Shown in pieces: positions 23,023-31,976 of a stretch of DNA of 32,093 nucleotides. Source of the DNA: Hyphomicrobiales bacterium (lineage in GTDB: Bacteria > Pseudomonadota > Alphaproteobacteria > Rhizobiales > WTKA01); the NCBI GenBank assembly GCA_011524605.1, contig WTKA01000103.1, positions 1 through 32,093 on the forward strand. The letters run 5' to 3'. The number at the start of each line of letters is the position of its first letter. Position 1 is the first letter of the stretch. The translations under genes were made by a program, and so were the position numbers. The notes beneath the pieces were generated by a model, which had not been told where the DNA came from, made no database searches, and saw only the letters and a program-made list of their open reading frames with translations.

Positions 23023-23880
23023 ATGGCACACCAAAATAAGATTTACGCTTTGGCTGAAAAAAACGCAAAAACACAAAAAGAGATTGATGAAGCAAGTGTG
23101 AAAGAATTTGACTTTCATAAAGAGAATGTCGGCACGTCATCCATGGAGCTGATTTTAAATATCAAAGGTTTTGAAGGGCCTATTGATATGCTTCTTCATC
23201 TGGCACGTAAGCAAAAAGTAGATTTATCAGAGATTTCTGTTTTGCACATAGTCAAGCAATATCTGTCTTTTATTGATAGAGCAAAAAAGCTCCGTGTTGA
23301 ACTAGCAGCAGATTATCTTGTGATGGCTGCATGGCTTGCTTTTTTAAAGTCAAAGCTTTTGCTTCCTGTCGTTGAAGAGGAAGATGAGGTCGGTGCCGAG
23401 CTCGCAGAGCATTTGCAATTTCGGTTGAAACAGCTTGAATCAATGCGCCATGCGGCAAAAAATTTATTTGAACGTCCAAAGCTAGGCGTGGAGGTTTTTG
23501 CCCGCGCTGAGCCTGAGGGTGTTGTGATTAATAAGCAAAAAGAATTTGAAGCTAGCTTATATGACTTGCTTAATGCATATGCAGATCAAGCGCAGCGAAA
23601 TCAAAAAATCTCTTATGAGATTAAAAAGCGTGAAGTTTGGTCAATTACCGATGTCAGAACGAAGCTAGACGGGAAAATGACTGAGATATTAGATTGGGAA
23701 AGCTTAGATCTTTTGCTAGACCAGTTTAAAACAAGCCCTGATCTTGATGAAACAGTAACTGCCTCTGGCTTTGGTGCCATGCTAGAATATGCGAAAGAGG
23801 GCATTATTGATCTCAAGCAATCAGAGCATTTTTCACCGATCTATTTAAAATCCCGTTCTGAATTAAACTATTCAATTTAA
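23023..23880 (+). CDS. scpA: Segregation and condensation protein A
   Basis: A 285-residue kleisin subunit of the SMC-ScpAB condensin, which compacts and segregates the chromosome. The N-terminal SMC-neck-binding region is typical (FEGPIDMLLHLARKQKVDLSEISVLHIVKQYL, residues ~50-81). It is followed by LAADYLVMAAWLAFLKSKLLLP. The C-terminal winged helix (~240-285) would contact the SMC head. About 40 residues precede the conserved core, and an internal ATG at 23143 is an alternative start; neither has a clear ribosome site. It is followed by scpB after ~44 bases, the normal pairing. Confidence 0.92.
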   Translation: MAHQNKIYALAEKNAKTQKEIDEASVKEFDFHKENVGTSSMELILNIKGFEGPIDMLLHLARKQKVDLSEISVLHIVKQYLSFIDRAKKLRVELAADYLVMAAWLAFLKSKLLLPVVEEEDEVGAELAEHLQFRLKQLESMRHAAKNLFERPKLGVEVFARAEPEGVVINKQKEFEASLYDLLNAYADQAQRNQKISYEIKKREVWSITDVRTKLDGKMTEILDWESLDLLLDQFKTSPDLDETVTASGFGAMLEYAKEGIIDLKQSEHFSPIYLKSRSELNYSI

Positions 23881-23924
23881 TATATAGTTTTGCTGACTTA
23901 AAATAAATTATAAATGAGGAAATG

Positions 23925-24671
23925 ATGCAAACGATTGAAAAAGAAGCAATGAACTCATCAAAACCGATTGAAATCGATGCGTTAGAACCGGCCTCTTATC
24001 CTGAAATAGAGTCGGCGCAGACACAGGATAATATTTTCAAGCAAGATGATGAATCCGATCGTGATCCCAAAATTGACATTTCGCAAAAATTAGAGCAGTT
24101 GAGAATTTTGGAAGCCATTATTTTTGCTTCCAAAGAGCCTTTAACAATTAAGCAAATGGAAGACTATTTGCCAAATGGTGTGGCGATAAAACCGCTTCTT
24201 GAGGAATTGGAAGAGAAATATCAAGATCAAGGTTTTAATCTAGTGCAGCATGGGAGCGGGTGGTATTTTAGGACAGCCGTTGACCTCAGCCATATTTTGC
24301 AAAAAGATGTAACTGAGCAAAGAAAGCTATCTCGGGCAGCCTTAGAAATTTTAGCGATCATTGCTTATCACCAGCCCATCTCCCGCCCTGAAATGGAAGA
24401 TATTCGCGGCGTTAGCTTATCTCGTGGCACGTTAGATGTATTGCTAGAGTTGGGATGGATTAGAACAGCTGGTCGACGTGAAGTGCCGGGGCGCCCTTTG
24501 CTTTATGCGACCACTCAGAACTTTCTTCAACATTTTGGTTTGTCTAAGCTAAATGATCTACCAGGCCTTGATGAGTTAAAGGCAATTGGCCTTTTAGAAA
24601 ATCGCCCTGGTTTGCCTGGTTTATTTGATGCGGATATAGGCGCATTAGATGGGCATGAAATTGATGAATAA
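23925..24671 (+). CDS. scpB: Segregation and condensation protein B
   Basis: A 248-residue partner of ScpA; ScpB dimers bind the middle of the kleisin. The two winged-helix domains are visible: LRILEAIIFASKEPLTIKQMEDYL (~60) begins the first, and LSRAALEILAIIAYHQPISRPEMEDIRG with RGTLDVLLELGWIRTAGRREVPGRP forms the second. The first ~55 residues are acidic and non-conserved. GAGG lies too close to the ATG at 23922 (2 bases) and better spaced for 23925, which is chosen. The acidic C-terminal tail is short. Confidence 0.93.
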   Translation: MQTIEKEAMNSSKPIEIDALEPASYPEIESAQTQDNIFKQDDESDRDPKIDISQKLEQLRILEAIIFASKEPLTIKQMEDYLPNGVAIKPLLEELEEKYQDQGFNLVQHGSGWYFRTAVDLSHILQKDVTEQRKLSRAALEILAIIAYHQPISRPEMEDIRGVSLSRGTLDVLLELGWIRTAGRREVPGRPLLYATTQNFLQHFGLSKLNDLPGLDELKAIGLLENRPGLPGLFDADIGALDGHEIDE

Positions 24672-24752
24672 ATGCAATAGTGATGAAAGCATATTAATTT
24701 AAAATTATAGATATGACTGACACATTATATGCGTGATTGAGTAGGCAAAAAG

Positions 24753-25853
24753 ATGCTTTTTGATAAAATACAAAAAGAAGATGATATATATCAGCCAACG
24801 CCAAAGATAGGCGCTTCATTTGGTGGATGCCTAACTTTTGAAAATATCAAACATCGCTACCAAACAGATAATGTGATTCACAACCTCTCGCTTGAAATTA
24901 ATCCGGGCGAAGTTTTATGTCTTTTAGGGGAATCTGGTTGCGGTAAGTCAACGCTTTTACGCATAGCAGCCGGCATAGAACAACAAATGTCAGGATCAGT
25001 AAAGTTAGACAGCGTATTACTTGCTGATGAGAATAGTTTTACGCCGCCAGAGCAGAGGCGTATAGGCCTTGTTTTTCAAGATTATGCTCTATTTCCGCAT
25101 ATGACTGTTTTAGAAAATGTTATGTTTGGCTTACGTAAGCTCACAAAAAGTGAAGCAAAAAAGCAAGCGCGCATTGCTTTGAAGGCTGTTCGCTTAGCAC
25201 AATATGAAGATATTTCCCCCGCTTTTTTATCGGGTGGAGAACAGCAAAGGGTCGCGCTGGCAAGAGCTTTAGTACCACGCCCAAGTGTGTTGCTTTTAGA
25301 TGAACCTTTTTCAAATTTAGATAGACTTATGCGTGACGAGGTGAGGGAGGCTACCATCTCAGCGCTTCGTGATGCACGCATGACAAGTATTATCGTTACG
25401 CATGATGCTGAAGAGGCTATGCGCATTGGTGACCGTATTGCGCTCATGCATAAAGGGACTATCGTTCAGATTGGTACCCCTTTTGAAATTTATAGACACC
25501 CTAATAGTCTTCTAGCAGCACGGTATTTCGGCTCTTTAAATGAGGTTGAAGGGGTTTGTACGGGCACTGAAATTGAAACAGCCCTAGGCATTATTCCTAA
25601 CCGTCAATTGATGGAAAAAGGCAAGTGTAAAGTCTGTGTTCGACCAGAAGGTTTTTTAATCGATAAGCCGAAAAAAGGGTGTAAAATGGGGCGGGTGCTA
25701 AGGCATCAATTCTTAGGCAGTATTGACCAAATTGAAATTGCAGTTGAAGGTCTTGAACAGACCCTCATTGCCAGAGGACGGCCAGAATTAACTCTAAAAA
25801 AAGGCGATGATATATCAATTGATATTCTTGCTCTTGAAACGCTTGTCTTTTAA
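24753..25853 (+). CDS. ABC transporter ATPase, FbpC/PotA-like, without permease
   Basis: A 366-residue importer ATPase. Walker A is GESGCGKS (59-66), the Q loop Gln109, the signature LSGGE (159-163), Walker B LLLDEP (Asp183, Glu184) and the switch His217 (VTHDAEEA). A C-terminal TOBE-like domain (~240-366) is typical of Fe(III), spermidine/putrescine and molybdate/sulfate importers. About 28 residues precede the first ATPase strand, slightly more than usual. No permease or binding protein is nearby. It is inserted between scpB and tatA, which are neighbours in many alphaproteobacteria. The substrate is unknown; the annotation as iron or polyamine transport rests on domain type only. Confidence 0.88.
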   Translation: MLFDKIQKEDDIYQPTPKIGASFGGCLTFENIKHRYQTDNVIHNLSLEINPGEVLCLLGESGCGKSTLLRIAAGIEQQMSGSVKLDSVLLADENSFTPPEQRRIGLVFQDYALFPHMTVLENVMFGLRKLTKSEAKKQARIALKAVRLAQYEDISPAFLSGGEQQRVALARALVPRPSVLLLDEPFSNLDRLMRDEVREATISALRDARMTSIIVTHDAEEAMRIGDRIALMHKGTIVQIGTPFEIYRHPNSLLAARYFGSLNEVEGVCTGTEIETALGIIPNRQLMEKGKCKVCVRPEGFLIDKPKKGCKMGRVLRHQFLGSIDQIEIAVEGLEQTLIARGRPELTLKKGDDISIDILALETLVF

Positions 25854-25922
25854 ATGAACATTCTTTATGGTTAGATCATATTATTTATTCTTAGTAAGAA
25901 TTTCTGCTTTGAGGAGAAGAAA

Positions 25923-26138
25923 ATGGGTTTGAGTGTTTGGCAAATTCTTTTGGTTGTCGTTTTACTAGTATTATTATTTGGTCGCGGCAAAATCCCTGGT
26001 CTTATGAAAGACGTTGCTGAAGGCATTCAAGGCTTTAAAAAAGGCATGGCTGAACAAGACACGGCTAAGTCTGAAATAGAAGAAAATTCGGGTGAAACAA
26101 TCGAAGTTAAAGTAAAAGAAACTTCTGAAAAGTCATAA
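25923..26138 (+). CDS. tatA: Twin-arginine translocase subunit TatA
   Basis: A 71-residue protein with an N-terminal transmembrane helix (~5-20), the [13 protein letters not shown] hinge in which FG is the family hallmark, an amphipathic helix (~26-42) and a short acidic tail. TatA oligomers form the passage for folded, usually cofactor-bearing proteins. A strong GAGGAGAAG site precedes the ATG. A small AT-rich hairpin (ATTCTT-AGT-AAGAAT) lies ~25 bases upstream. First gene of tatA-tatB-tatC. Confidence 0.94.
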   Translation: MGLSVWQILLVVVLLVLLFGRGKIPGLMKDVAEGIQGFKKGMAEQDTAKSEIEENSGETIEVKVKETSEKS

Positions 26139-26192
26139 TTTATCGTTTTGCAATTTATAAATATGCGTAAAAATTGCGCATAGGGTTGGTAT

Positions 26193-26585
26193 ATGTTTGA
26201 CATTGGCTTTTTTGAGATATTGATCATCGCTGTTATCGCTCTGTTTGTCATTGGCCCTAAAGAGCTGCCCAGCTTTTTGCGGACAGTGGCAAGATATGTT
26301 AAACAAATCCGTAGCCAAATATCGGATATTCAAAGAGAAGTCACAAAAGCAATAGACACTGAAGAGATTAGGTCAATTCGTGATGATGTGAATTCAATCA
26401 CGTCTTTCGACCCAGTTAAAGATCTTAAGGAAGATATCTCTCAAGCTGTTGAAATGCCTAAGCAAAATTCTGAAGCGCAGCCAGAAATAGATAAAAGCAA
26501 AACTGAAGTGAGAAAATTTGTTCCAAAAACAACAGAAACAAATAGATTTTCACAAACAGAGAATAAAAGCGAAACAGAGAGTTAG
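26193..26585 (+). CDS. tatB: Twin-arginine translocase subunit TatB
   Basis: A 130-residue protein with a transmembrane helix (~6-22), the IGPKELPSFLRTV motif that separates TatB from TatA, and a long amphipathic helix (~25-60). A polar, Lys/Glu/Thr-rich tail follows. With TatC it forms the receptor for RR signal peptides. It starts 54 bases after tatA and ends 2 bases before the tatC start codon. Confidence 0.94.
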   Translation: MFDIGFFEILIIAVIALFVIGPKELPSFLRTVARYVKQIRSQISDIQREVTKAIDTEEIRSIRDDVNSITSFDPVKDLKEDISQAVEMPKQNSEAQPEIDKSKTEVRKFVPKTTETNRFSQTENKSETES

Positions 26586-26587
26586 TC

Positions 26588-27367
26588 ATGTCTGCTGAAG
26601 TTGATCAAGAAGAAAGCATAGAAGACAGCCGAGCTCCTTTAGTTGCGCATCTCACAGAGCTGAGACGGCGTTTGCTTTACTCTGTGGGGACTTTACTCGT
26701 TCTTTTTGCATTTTTTTGCTTTTTCGCAACAGACATATTCAATTTTCTAGTGCAGCCATTTCGTGATGCTTATGGCGCGGATGCAAAGTTGATTTACACA
26801 GCACCTCAAGAGAAATTTATGACCAATTTGAAAGTTGCTATGTTTGCTGCTTTCTTTATGTCTTTTCCTGTTATTGAAATTCAAATCTGGAAATTCATTG
26901 AGCCAGGTCTTTATCATACTGAGAAAAAAGTATTTTGGCCTTATCTTGTTGCAACGCCAGTATTATTTTTAATTGGCGCTCTCATGGTCTATTATTTTAT
27001 TTGGCCCATGGCAATGAGTTTTTTCATCTCTTTTGAACAGACAGGAGCTGATATTGCCAATATTGAAATTTTGCCTAAGGTAAATGAATATTTAGGGCTG
27101 ATTATGCTTTTGATATTTGCTTTTGGCCTTTGTTTTCAGTTGCCTGTTGTTCTTACCCTTTTAGCGCGGGCAGGATTGGTCTCAGCGGATCAGCTTGTTG
27201 CAGGGCGAAAATATGCAATTGTCGGTATTTTTGCGGCCGCTGCCATTCTAACGCCACCAGATTTTATTTCCCAAGTCGGGTTAGGCGTACCGACTGTCTT
27301 GCTTTATGAAGTCTCTATTTTTATGGCAAGACGCGTTGAACAAAGGCGTGAAGAAGAAGCGGCATAA
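26588..27367 (+). CDS. tatC: Twin-arginine translocase subunit TatC
   Basis: A 259-residue protein with six transmembrane helices. The N-terminal APLVAHLTELRRRLLYS holds the conserved LxELRxR signal-peptide contact. The first periplasmic loop holds YTAPQEKFMTNLKVAMF, with FWPYLVATPVLFLIG and FQLPVVLTLLARAGLV further on. TatC is the core receptor that recognises twin-arginine signal peptides. GAGAG, within the tatB stop region, serves as ribosome site, so translation is coupled to tatB. A 229-base AT-rich spacer to serS follows, without a clear terminator. Confidence 0.96.
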   Translation: MSAEVDQEESIEDSRAPLVAHLTELRRRLLYSVGTLLVLFAFFCFFATDIFNFLVQPFRDAYGADAKLIYTAPQEKFMTNLKVAMFAAFFMSFPVIEIQIWKFIEPGLYHTEKKVFWPYLVATPVLFLIGALMVYYFIWPMAMSFFISFEQTGADIANIEILPKVNEYLGLIMLLIFAFGLCFQLPVVLTLLARAGLVSADQLVAGRKYAIVGIFAAAAILTPPDFISQVGLGVPTVLLYEVSIFMARRVEQRREEEAA

Positions 27368-27596
27368 CGCGGTAAGCTGTTCTTTGTTGGAATGATAATT
27401 CAGTAAAATAGTTATTGAGAATCGAACTTGGGTTTTTATATACGTCTGCAGTCAATAATTTTTTGAGATTGGATAAATAAAGCTTTGATCATAAAGATTA
27501 TAAACTCAGAACTAAAATATTGAAAAATGATAGGCGCTAGCTTATAGGTTTTTTAAAGATAAAAATAGTCCTATCAAATATGAAACGAGTTCTATT

Positions 27597-28874
27597 ATGC
27601 ACGATATTAAATGGATACGTGAAAACCCTGAAACTTTTGATGCAGATTTGAAAAAACGTGATTTTCCTGCAAAATCTGAAGAAATTCTAGCAGTTGATCA
27701 AAAAAGACGTTCCCATTTAGAAAAGCTGCAAGAAGCGCAATCGCGCCGCAATACAGCATCAAAAGAAATTGGTAAGGCTAAAGCAACTGGCGATGAAGAA
27801 AAAGCTAAAGCTTTGATGAATGAGGTTGCTGAATTAAAAGCATTTGTTCAAAATGGTGAAGAGATTGAGCGCGTTCTTGATAAAGAGCTTGAAGATATTT
27901 TATCTGGTTTGCCTAACCGTGCTATGGATGATGTGCCGCTTGGTGCCGATGAGAGCGATAATGTCGAAATTCATAAAAAAGGGGTAATCCCAACATTTGA
28001 TTTTGACGTTAAAGATCATATTGAAATTGGGGAAGGGCTTGGTCAGCTTGATTTTGAGATTGCCGCGAAGATTTCTGGTGCTCGCTTTGTTGTTTTGAAA
28101 AAAGACCTAGCAAGACTTGAGCGTGCATTAGGGCAGTTTATGCTGGATACTCATAGCCAAGAAAATGGGTATATGGAAGTTGTTCCTCCCTTTTTAGTTC
28201 ATGCGCCAGCGCTTTATGGAACAGGTCAGCTGCCAAAATTTGAAGAAGATTTATTTAAAACCGAAGACGAACGCTATCTCATTCCAACAGCGGAAGTCCC
28301 TTTAACAAATTTAGTGCGGGAACAAATTTTGAAGGGTGAAGATTTGCCCATGCGTTTCACCGCTTATACGCCATGCTTTAGATCTGAGGCTGGCTCTGCG
28401 GGTCGCGATACAAAAGGTATGATCCGCCAGCACCAATTTTCAAAAGTTGAGATGGTTTCAGTGACGACTGAAGAGCAGTCTGAAGCAGAGCATGAACGTA
28501 TGTTAGCATGTGCAGAGGGGATTTTAGATAAGCTTGGTCTTGCCTATCGTACTGTAACATTATGCGTTGGCGATATGGGTTTTGGTGCGCGTAGAACATA
28601 TGATATTGAAGTATGGCTCCCGGGTCAGCAGACTTATCGTGAAATTTCATCTTGCTCTACCTGCGGTGATTTTCAGGCTCGGCGCATGAATGCTCGCTAT
28701 CGTCCTGAAGGGGAGAAGGCTGCGAAATTTGTGCATACTCTCAATGGCTCAGGTCTCGCTGTTGGCAGGACTATGATTGCAGTTTTAGAAAATTATCAAA
28801 ATGCTGATGGAAGTGTAACGATTCCTGAAGTATTACGCCCGTATCTTGGCGGACAAGAAGTTATAAAAGCATAG
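27597..28874 (+). CDS. serS: Seryl-tRNA synthetase
   Basis: A 425-residue class II aminoacyl-tRNA synthetase. The N-terminal antiparallel coiled-coil arm (~27-100) contacts the long variable arm of tRNA-Ser. Motif 2 is [17 protein letters not shown] followed by [11 protein letters not shown], and motif 3 is [17 protein letters not shown]. The insert [20 protein letters not shown] is the usual serine-site region. It also makes Ser-tRNA(Sec) where that tRNA exists. The ribosome site is weak (ACGAG). surE follows after 15 bases, a common alphaproteobacterial order. Confidence 0.96.
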   Translation: MHDIKWIRENPETFDADLKKRDFPAKSEEILAVDQKRRSHLEKLQEAQSRRNTASKEIGKAKATGDEEKAKALMNEVAELKAFVQNGEEIERVLDKELEDILSGLPNRAMDDVPLGADESDNVEIHKKGVIPTFDFDVKDHIEIGEGLGQLDFEIAAKISGARFVVLKKDLARLERALGQFMLDTHSQENGYMEVVPPFLVHAPALYGTGQLPKFEEDLFKTEDERYLIPTAEVPLTNLVREQILKGEDLPMRFTAYTPCFRSEAGSAGRDTKGMIRQHQFSKVEMVSVTTEEQSEAEHERMLACAEGILDKLGLAYRTVTLCVGDMGFGARRTYDIEVWLPGQQTYREISSCSTCGDFQARRMNARYRPEGEKAAKFVHTLNGSGLAVGRTMIAVLENYQNADGSVTIPEVLRPYLGGQEVIKA

Positions 28875-28889
28875 CATTAGGGGGCAGAG

Positions 28890-29654
28890 ATGCGTATTTT
28901 AATCACAAATGATGATGGTATTAATGCTCCAGGCCTTGCTGCTCTTGAAAAAATTGCAAGAAAAATTTCAGATGATGTTTGGATTGTTGCGCCCAAAGAA
29001 GAGCAAAGTGGTATGGGGCGATCGATAACGCTGCATAGGCCACTAAGACTGAACTATTTTGGCGAGAACCGGTATAGTGTTGCTGGTACGCCTGCAGATT
29101 GTGTTATCATGGCTGTAAGAGAAATATTGGCCGATAAATTACCAGATATCGTACTTTCTGGTGTTAATCATGGCGCTAACATTGCCGATGATTGCCTTTA
29201 TTCAGGGACAATAGGCGCTGCTTTTGAAGCCTCACAATATGGCATTCGTTCTTTTGCCTTGTCTCAAGCGGTTGCATTTCGTTCCCCAGACGAGGTGATC
29301 CATTGGGAAACTGCCATCAAATTTGCGCCTCAATTGATTAATAAGCTCTTTGAAACAAAAGCAGATACATCTATTATTTATAATCTCAATTTTCCAAATT
29401 GTAGCCCAGAAGATGTAAAAGGATTTGAAATTACCCATACCGGGCGTTATGCTGATGCAGCTTTTGGATTAGATAAAAGAGAAGATGCGTGCAATAGAGA
29501 ATATTATTGGATTAATTTCCGCCAGCGCGGCGCTTTAAAAGATGAGGAATCCGATATTCAAGCCATAAGAGATAATAAAGTTTCAATTACCCCCCTAAAA
29601 AGAGACTTATCTGCAAAAGAAGAGATGGACAATATAGGCGATCTATTGAAATAA
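28890..29654 (+). CDS. surE: 5'/3'-nucleotidase SurE
   Basis: A 254-residue stationary-phase survival phosphatase that hydrolyses nucleoside monophosphates. The metal-binding motif ILITNDDGINAPG (Asp8, Asp9) opens the protein. SGMGRSITLHRPL, VAGTPADCV and SGVNHGANIADDCLYSGTIGAA follow; the Asn in GVNHG is the fourth metal ligand. Length is normal. GGGGGCAGAG precedes the ATG. It is followed by pcm 42 bases later, the classic surE-pcm pair. Confidence 0.95.
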   Translation: MRILITNDDGINAPGLAALEKIARKISDDVWIVAPKEEQSGMGRSITLHRPLRLNYFGENRYSVAGTPADCVIMAVREILADKLPDIVLSGVNHGANIADDCLYSGTIGAAFEASQYGIRSFALSQAVAFRSPDEVIHWETAIKFAPQLINKLFETKADTSIIYNLNFPNCSPEDVKGFEITHTGRYADAAFGLDKREDACNREYYWINFRQRGALKDEESDIQAIRDNKVSITPLKRDLSAKEEMDNIGDLLK

Positions 29655-29696
29655 TAGGTTAGGGATCGCTAGAATAATTTGCATCGGGGAGAAAAT

Positions 29697-30344
29697 ATGC
29701 AAAGTGAAGAGTTGCTTGGGCAGCGCATGGCTTTTTTTCTCGCCTTAAGGCAGGCAGGGGTCGGGGATCATGAAGTCTTAAAGGCTTTTGAAGCAATTCC
29801 GAGGGAATTTTTTATACCAGATTATTTGAAATCTCATATATATGGGGTTCATGCGCTGGAAATTGATGAACATGTCACGTTAGAGCATCCCACCTATCTT
29901 GCCCGCTGTATTCAAAATTTAGATTTAAATAAAACAACGACAGTATTAGAATTTGGTAGCGGCATTGGTTATTCAATTGCTGTTATGTCAAAACTATCTA
30001 AACGGGTTACGGGCATAGAGCGTATTCGTACCCACGCCCATAATAGCCTTCGAATTCTTGAAAAAATTAATATTAGAAATGCAACTGTGATCCATGGGCA
30101 TACCGAAGCAATGGCGCAAAATGCTGGGCCTTTTGATCGCATCTTATCTTCTGTTGCTTTTCATGATATTCCTGATTTGTTGATTGATCAATTAAAACCA
30201 GGCGGTATTTTAATTGCACCCATGATTTATGATACAGATGAGTGCTGGACATATCGTTTTTCTATTAATGCTTTGACCGCAAACTTGGACTGTGAGCGCC
30301 TTTTCCCCTCTCACGTTGCAATGATTTCAGATAGATTAGCATAA
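29697..30344 (+). CDS. pcm: Protein-L-isoaspartate O-methyltransferase family protein, divergent
   Basis: A 215-residue SAM-dependent methyltransferase in the usual place after surE. The opening RQAGVGDHEVLKAFEAIPREFFIP is typical of Pcm, and the SAM-binding motif I is LEFGSGIGYSIAVM with GIERI following. The active-site loop normally reads TISxP; here it reads TLEHP, with Glu63 in place of the conserved Ser. The later motif, normally VTAAAPEIP, reads LSSVAFHDIP. The fold and position support Pcm, but isoaspartate repair may be weakened or retargeted. The ATG at 29697 is chosen because GGGGAG lies just upstream; an in-frame TTG at 29679 would start before that site. Confidence 0.82.
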   Translation: MQSEELLGQRMAFFLALRQAGVGDHEVLKAFEAIPREFFIPDYLKSHIYGVHALEIDEHVTLEHPTYLARCIQNLDLNKTTTVLEFGSGIGYSIAVMSKLSKRVTGIERIRTHAHNSLRILEKINIRNATVIHGHTEAMAQNAGPFDRILSSVAFHDIPDLLIDQLKPGGILIAPMIYDTDECWTYRFSINALTANLDCERLFPSHVAMISDRLA

Positions 30345-30392
30345 TATTTTTTCTTTACTTAAAATTAACCAAAAATCAAACGAGTTTAAAGT

Positions 30393-30408
30393 TTAATCGC
30401 CTGTTAAC
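30393..30408 (+). promoter_or_regulatory. Perfect CtrA-type box
   Basis: TTAA at 30393, a 7-base spacer and TTAAC at 30404-30408 match the alphaproteobacterial CtrA consensus TTAA-N7-TTAAC exactly. It lies 53 bases before the LysM/M23 start codon. The spacer between pcm and this gene holds six TTAA sites in ~60 bases. Confidence 0.55.
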
Positions 30409-30423
30409 CGTTAAGTGGTTAAC
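30403..30423. promoter_or_regulatory. 7-bp palindrome overlapping the CtrA box
   Basis: GTTAACC (30403-30409) and GGTTAAC (30417-30423) are perfect complements around the 7-base centre GTTAAGT. The left arm contains the second CtrA half-site, so two regulators, or two CtrA dimers, could compete here. Confidence 0.5.
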
Positions 30424-30461
30424 TAGATATTGATATTTTTATTAAGTGTTGAGTTTAGTTT

Positions 30462-31976
30462 ATGCGTATTTCACTAGTTACAGGGATAAAATCCCAGCAG
30501 ACATTATCTGCCCTAATATTAGCCGCTTTGGTGGCTGGATGTTCTAGCACTGGCAATCAAATTGCATGGCCTTGGAAGTCTAATAACAGCACCACAGCAT
30601 CCGTGCCAACTTACCAGCCCTTGCCAACAGCGAATACGGCGCCGATTACGACAGCTTCAATTCAACCTCAGTCTTTTGCGCAAAATACAAGTAATTCAAT
30701 TCGTGTTGGCGAAGGGGATACTTTATACGGCATTGCGCAACGTGCGGGGATTACAACAAGCTCCCTCATGCAAGCTAATGGTATAACCTCAGCATCTCAG
30801 CTTAAAGTGGGGCAGTATCTTGTTATTCCGCGTTTCTCAACACCTGCAGCACAGTCAACAATTATAACACAACCGATGCCATCAGCACCAGTGGCTGTTA
30901 CTCCTGTTCCAATGCAGCAGGCATTATATAGCAGTACGCCTCCTCAGCAAATAACTCAGCCAATGCCAGCAGCACCTGTTACAACTGCTTCAGTGCCAAA
31001 GCAAGCGCCACAACAGCATTTATACACAGGTAGTATTGCTTCTACAGCGGGGCATTATCGTGTTCAAACGGGTGATACGCTTTACTCAATTTCAAGGCGC
31101 ACAGGCGTGCCTGTTAATCAGATTATGGCACAAAATGGCATAAGCGATGCCTCATCTTTAAAGATAGGCAGCAATCTAGTCTTGCCAACGGGCGTAAAAA
31201 CTCAGTCTTTTGCTTCCAATACTCAAAATGTCAATATTGATCCAATTACGACAGCGAGCATCACGCCAAAAACCACGCCAAGCTATGGATCTTCTTATAA
31301 AGTTGTCAAAGGCGATACGTTATATGGTATTGGGCGTAAAACGAATATCCATCCTAAAGCAATAATGGCTAAAAATGGTTTTTCTTCTTCAACAACGCTA
31401 AAGCCAGGCCAATATATTAAGCTGCCAGCGAAAGCGGAAGAAGCGGCATTAGTGAAAAAATATGCGCCGACGCCTGTTGCTGTCAAGCCAACAACATCAA
31501 CGCAGTCAAGTTTAATCTCTACACCGCCAAAAACTTTTACGCCTATAAAAACAGCGGCAAAGCCAACCGTGGTCACACCGTCAACAGCGCCTGTTGCTTC
31601 TGGATTTAACTGGCCTGTAAAAGGGCGTGTTATTTCTGGTTTTGGCTCAAAAACAGATGGCTCTTTTAACAATGGTATTGATATTTCTGTACCAGAAAAT
31701 ACAGAAGTGCGCGCCGCTGATAATGGTGTTGTTGCCTTTGTAGGCGATACGTTAAAAGGGTATGGTAATCTTATTTTGCTTCGTCATAATGACGGATGGG
31801 TTTCAGCCTATGCGCATAACTCGAAAATACTTGTTCAGCGTGGGCAAACTGTAACGCGCGGTCAACCTATTGCACTTTCTGGTAAAACAGGTGCTGCAGA
31901 AACACCAAGATTACATTTTGAATTACGCAAGCAGTCAAAAGCAGTTGACCCAATTGGTGAATTGCCGCGTATTTAA
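30462..31976 (+). CDS. nlpD: LysM/LytM lipoprotein (NlpD-type amidase activator)
   Basis: A 504-residue outer-membrane lipoprotein. The signal peptide ends in LVAGC. Three LysM peptidoglycan-binding domains lie at ~79-123, ~198-243 and ~278-323, each with GDTLY. They are separated by Pro/Thr/Ala-rich linkers. The C-terminal M23/LytM domain (~386-500) reads NNGIDIS where active enzymes have HxGxD: the first zinc-ligand His is Asn. AYAHNSK and LHFELR are kept. The same Asn occurs in E. coli NlpD, which activates an amidase instead of cutting the wall, so a regulatory role is likely. Three LysM domains exceed the one or two usual for NlpD. Caulobacter DipM is a related design. The CtrA box upstream suggests cell-cycle control. 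Confidence 0.88.
   Translation: MRISLVTGIKSQQTLSALILAALVAGCSSTGNQIAWPWKSNNSTTASVPTYQPLPTANTAPITTASIQPQSFAQNTSNSIRVGEGDTLYGIAQRAGITTSSLMQANGITSASQLKVGQYLVIPRFSTPAAQSTIITQPMPSAPVAVTPVPMQQALYSSTPPQQITQPMPAAPVTTASVPKQAPQQHLYTGSIASTAGHYRVQTGDTLYSISRRTGVPVNQIMAQNGISDASSLKIGSNLVLPTGVKTQSFASNTQNVNIDPITTASITPKTTPSYGSSYKVVKGDTLYGIGRKTNIHPKAIMAKNGFSSSTTLKPGQYIKLPAKAEEAALVKKYAPTPVAVKPTTSTQSSLISTPPKTFTPIKTAAKPTVVTPSTAPVASGFNWPVKGRVISGFGSKTDGSFNNGIDISVPENTEVRAADNGVVAFVGDTLKGYGNLILLRHNDGWVSAYAHNSKILVQRGQTVTRGQPIALSGKTGAAETPRLHFELRKQSKAVDPIGELPRI

Noticed and set aside
25082-25447. 121-residue open frame on the minus strand inside the ABC ATPase gene
   Set aside because: It is Ser/Ala-rich antisense to the Walker B and signature region of a clearly conserved ATPase.
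27528-27576. 7-bp inverted repeat (TGATAGG / CCTATCA) upstream of serS
   Set aside because: The loop is 35 bases, the arms are short and AT-rich, and no T-box or other leader features are visible.
31295-31672. 125-residue open frame on the minus strand inside the LysM/M23 gene
   Set aside because: It is an antisense shadow of the repetitive linker and LysM coding; no ribosome site or recognisable motif.
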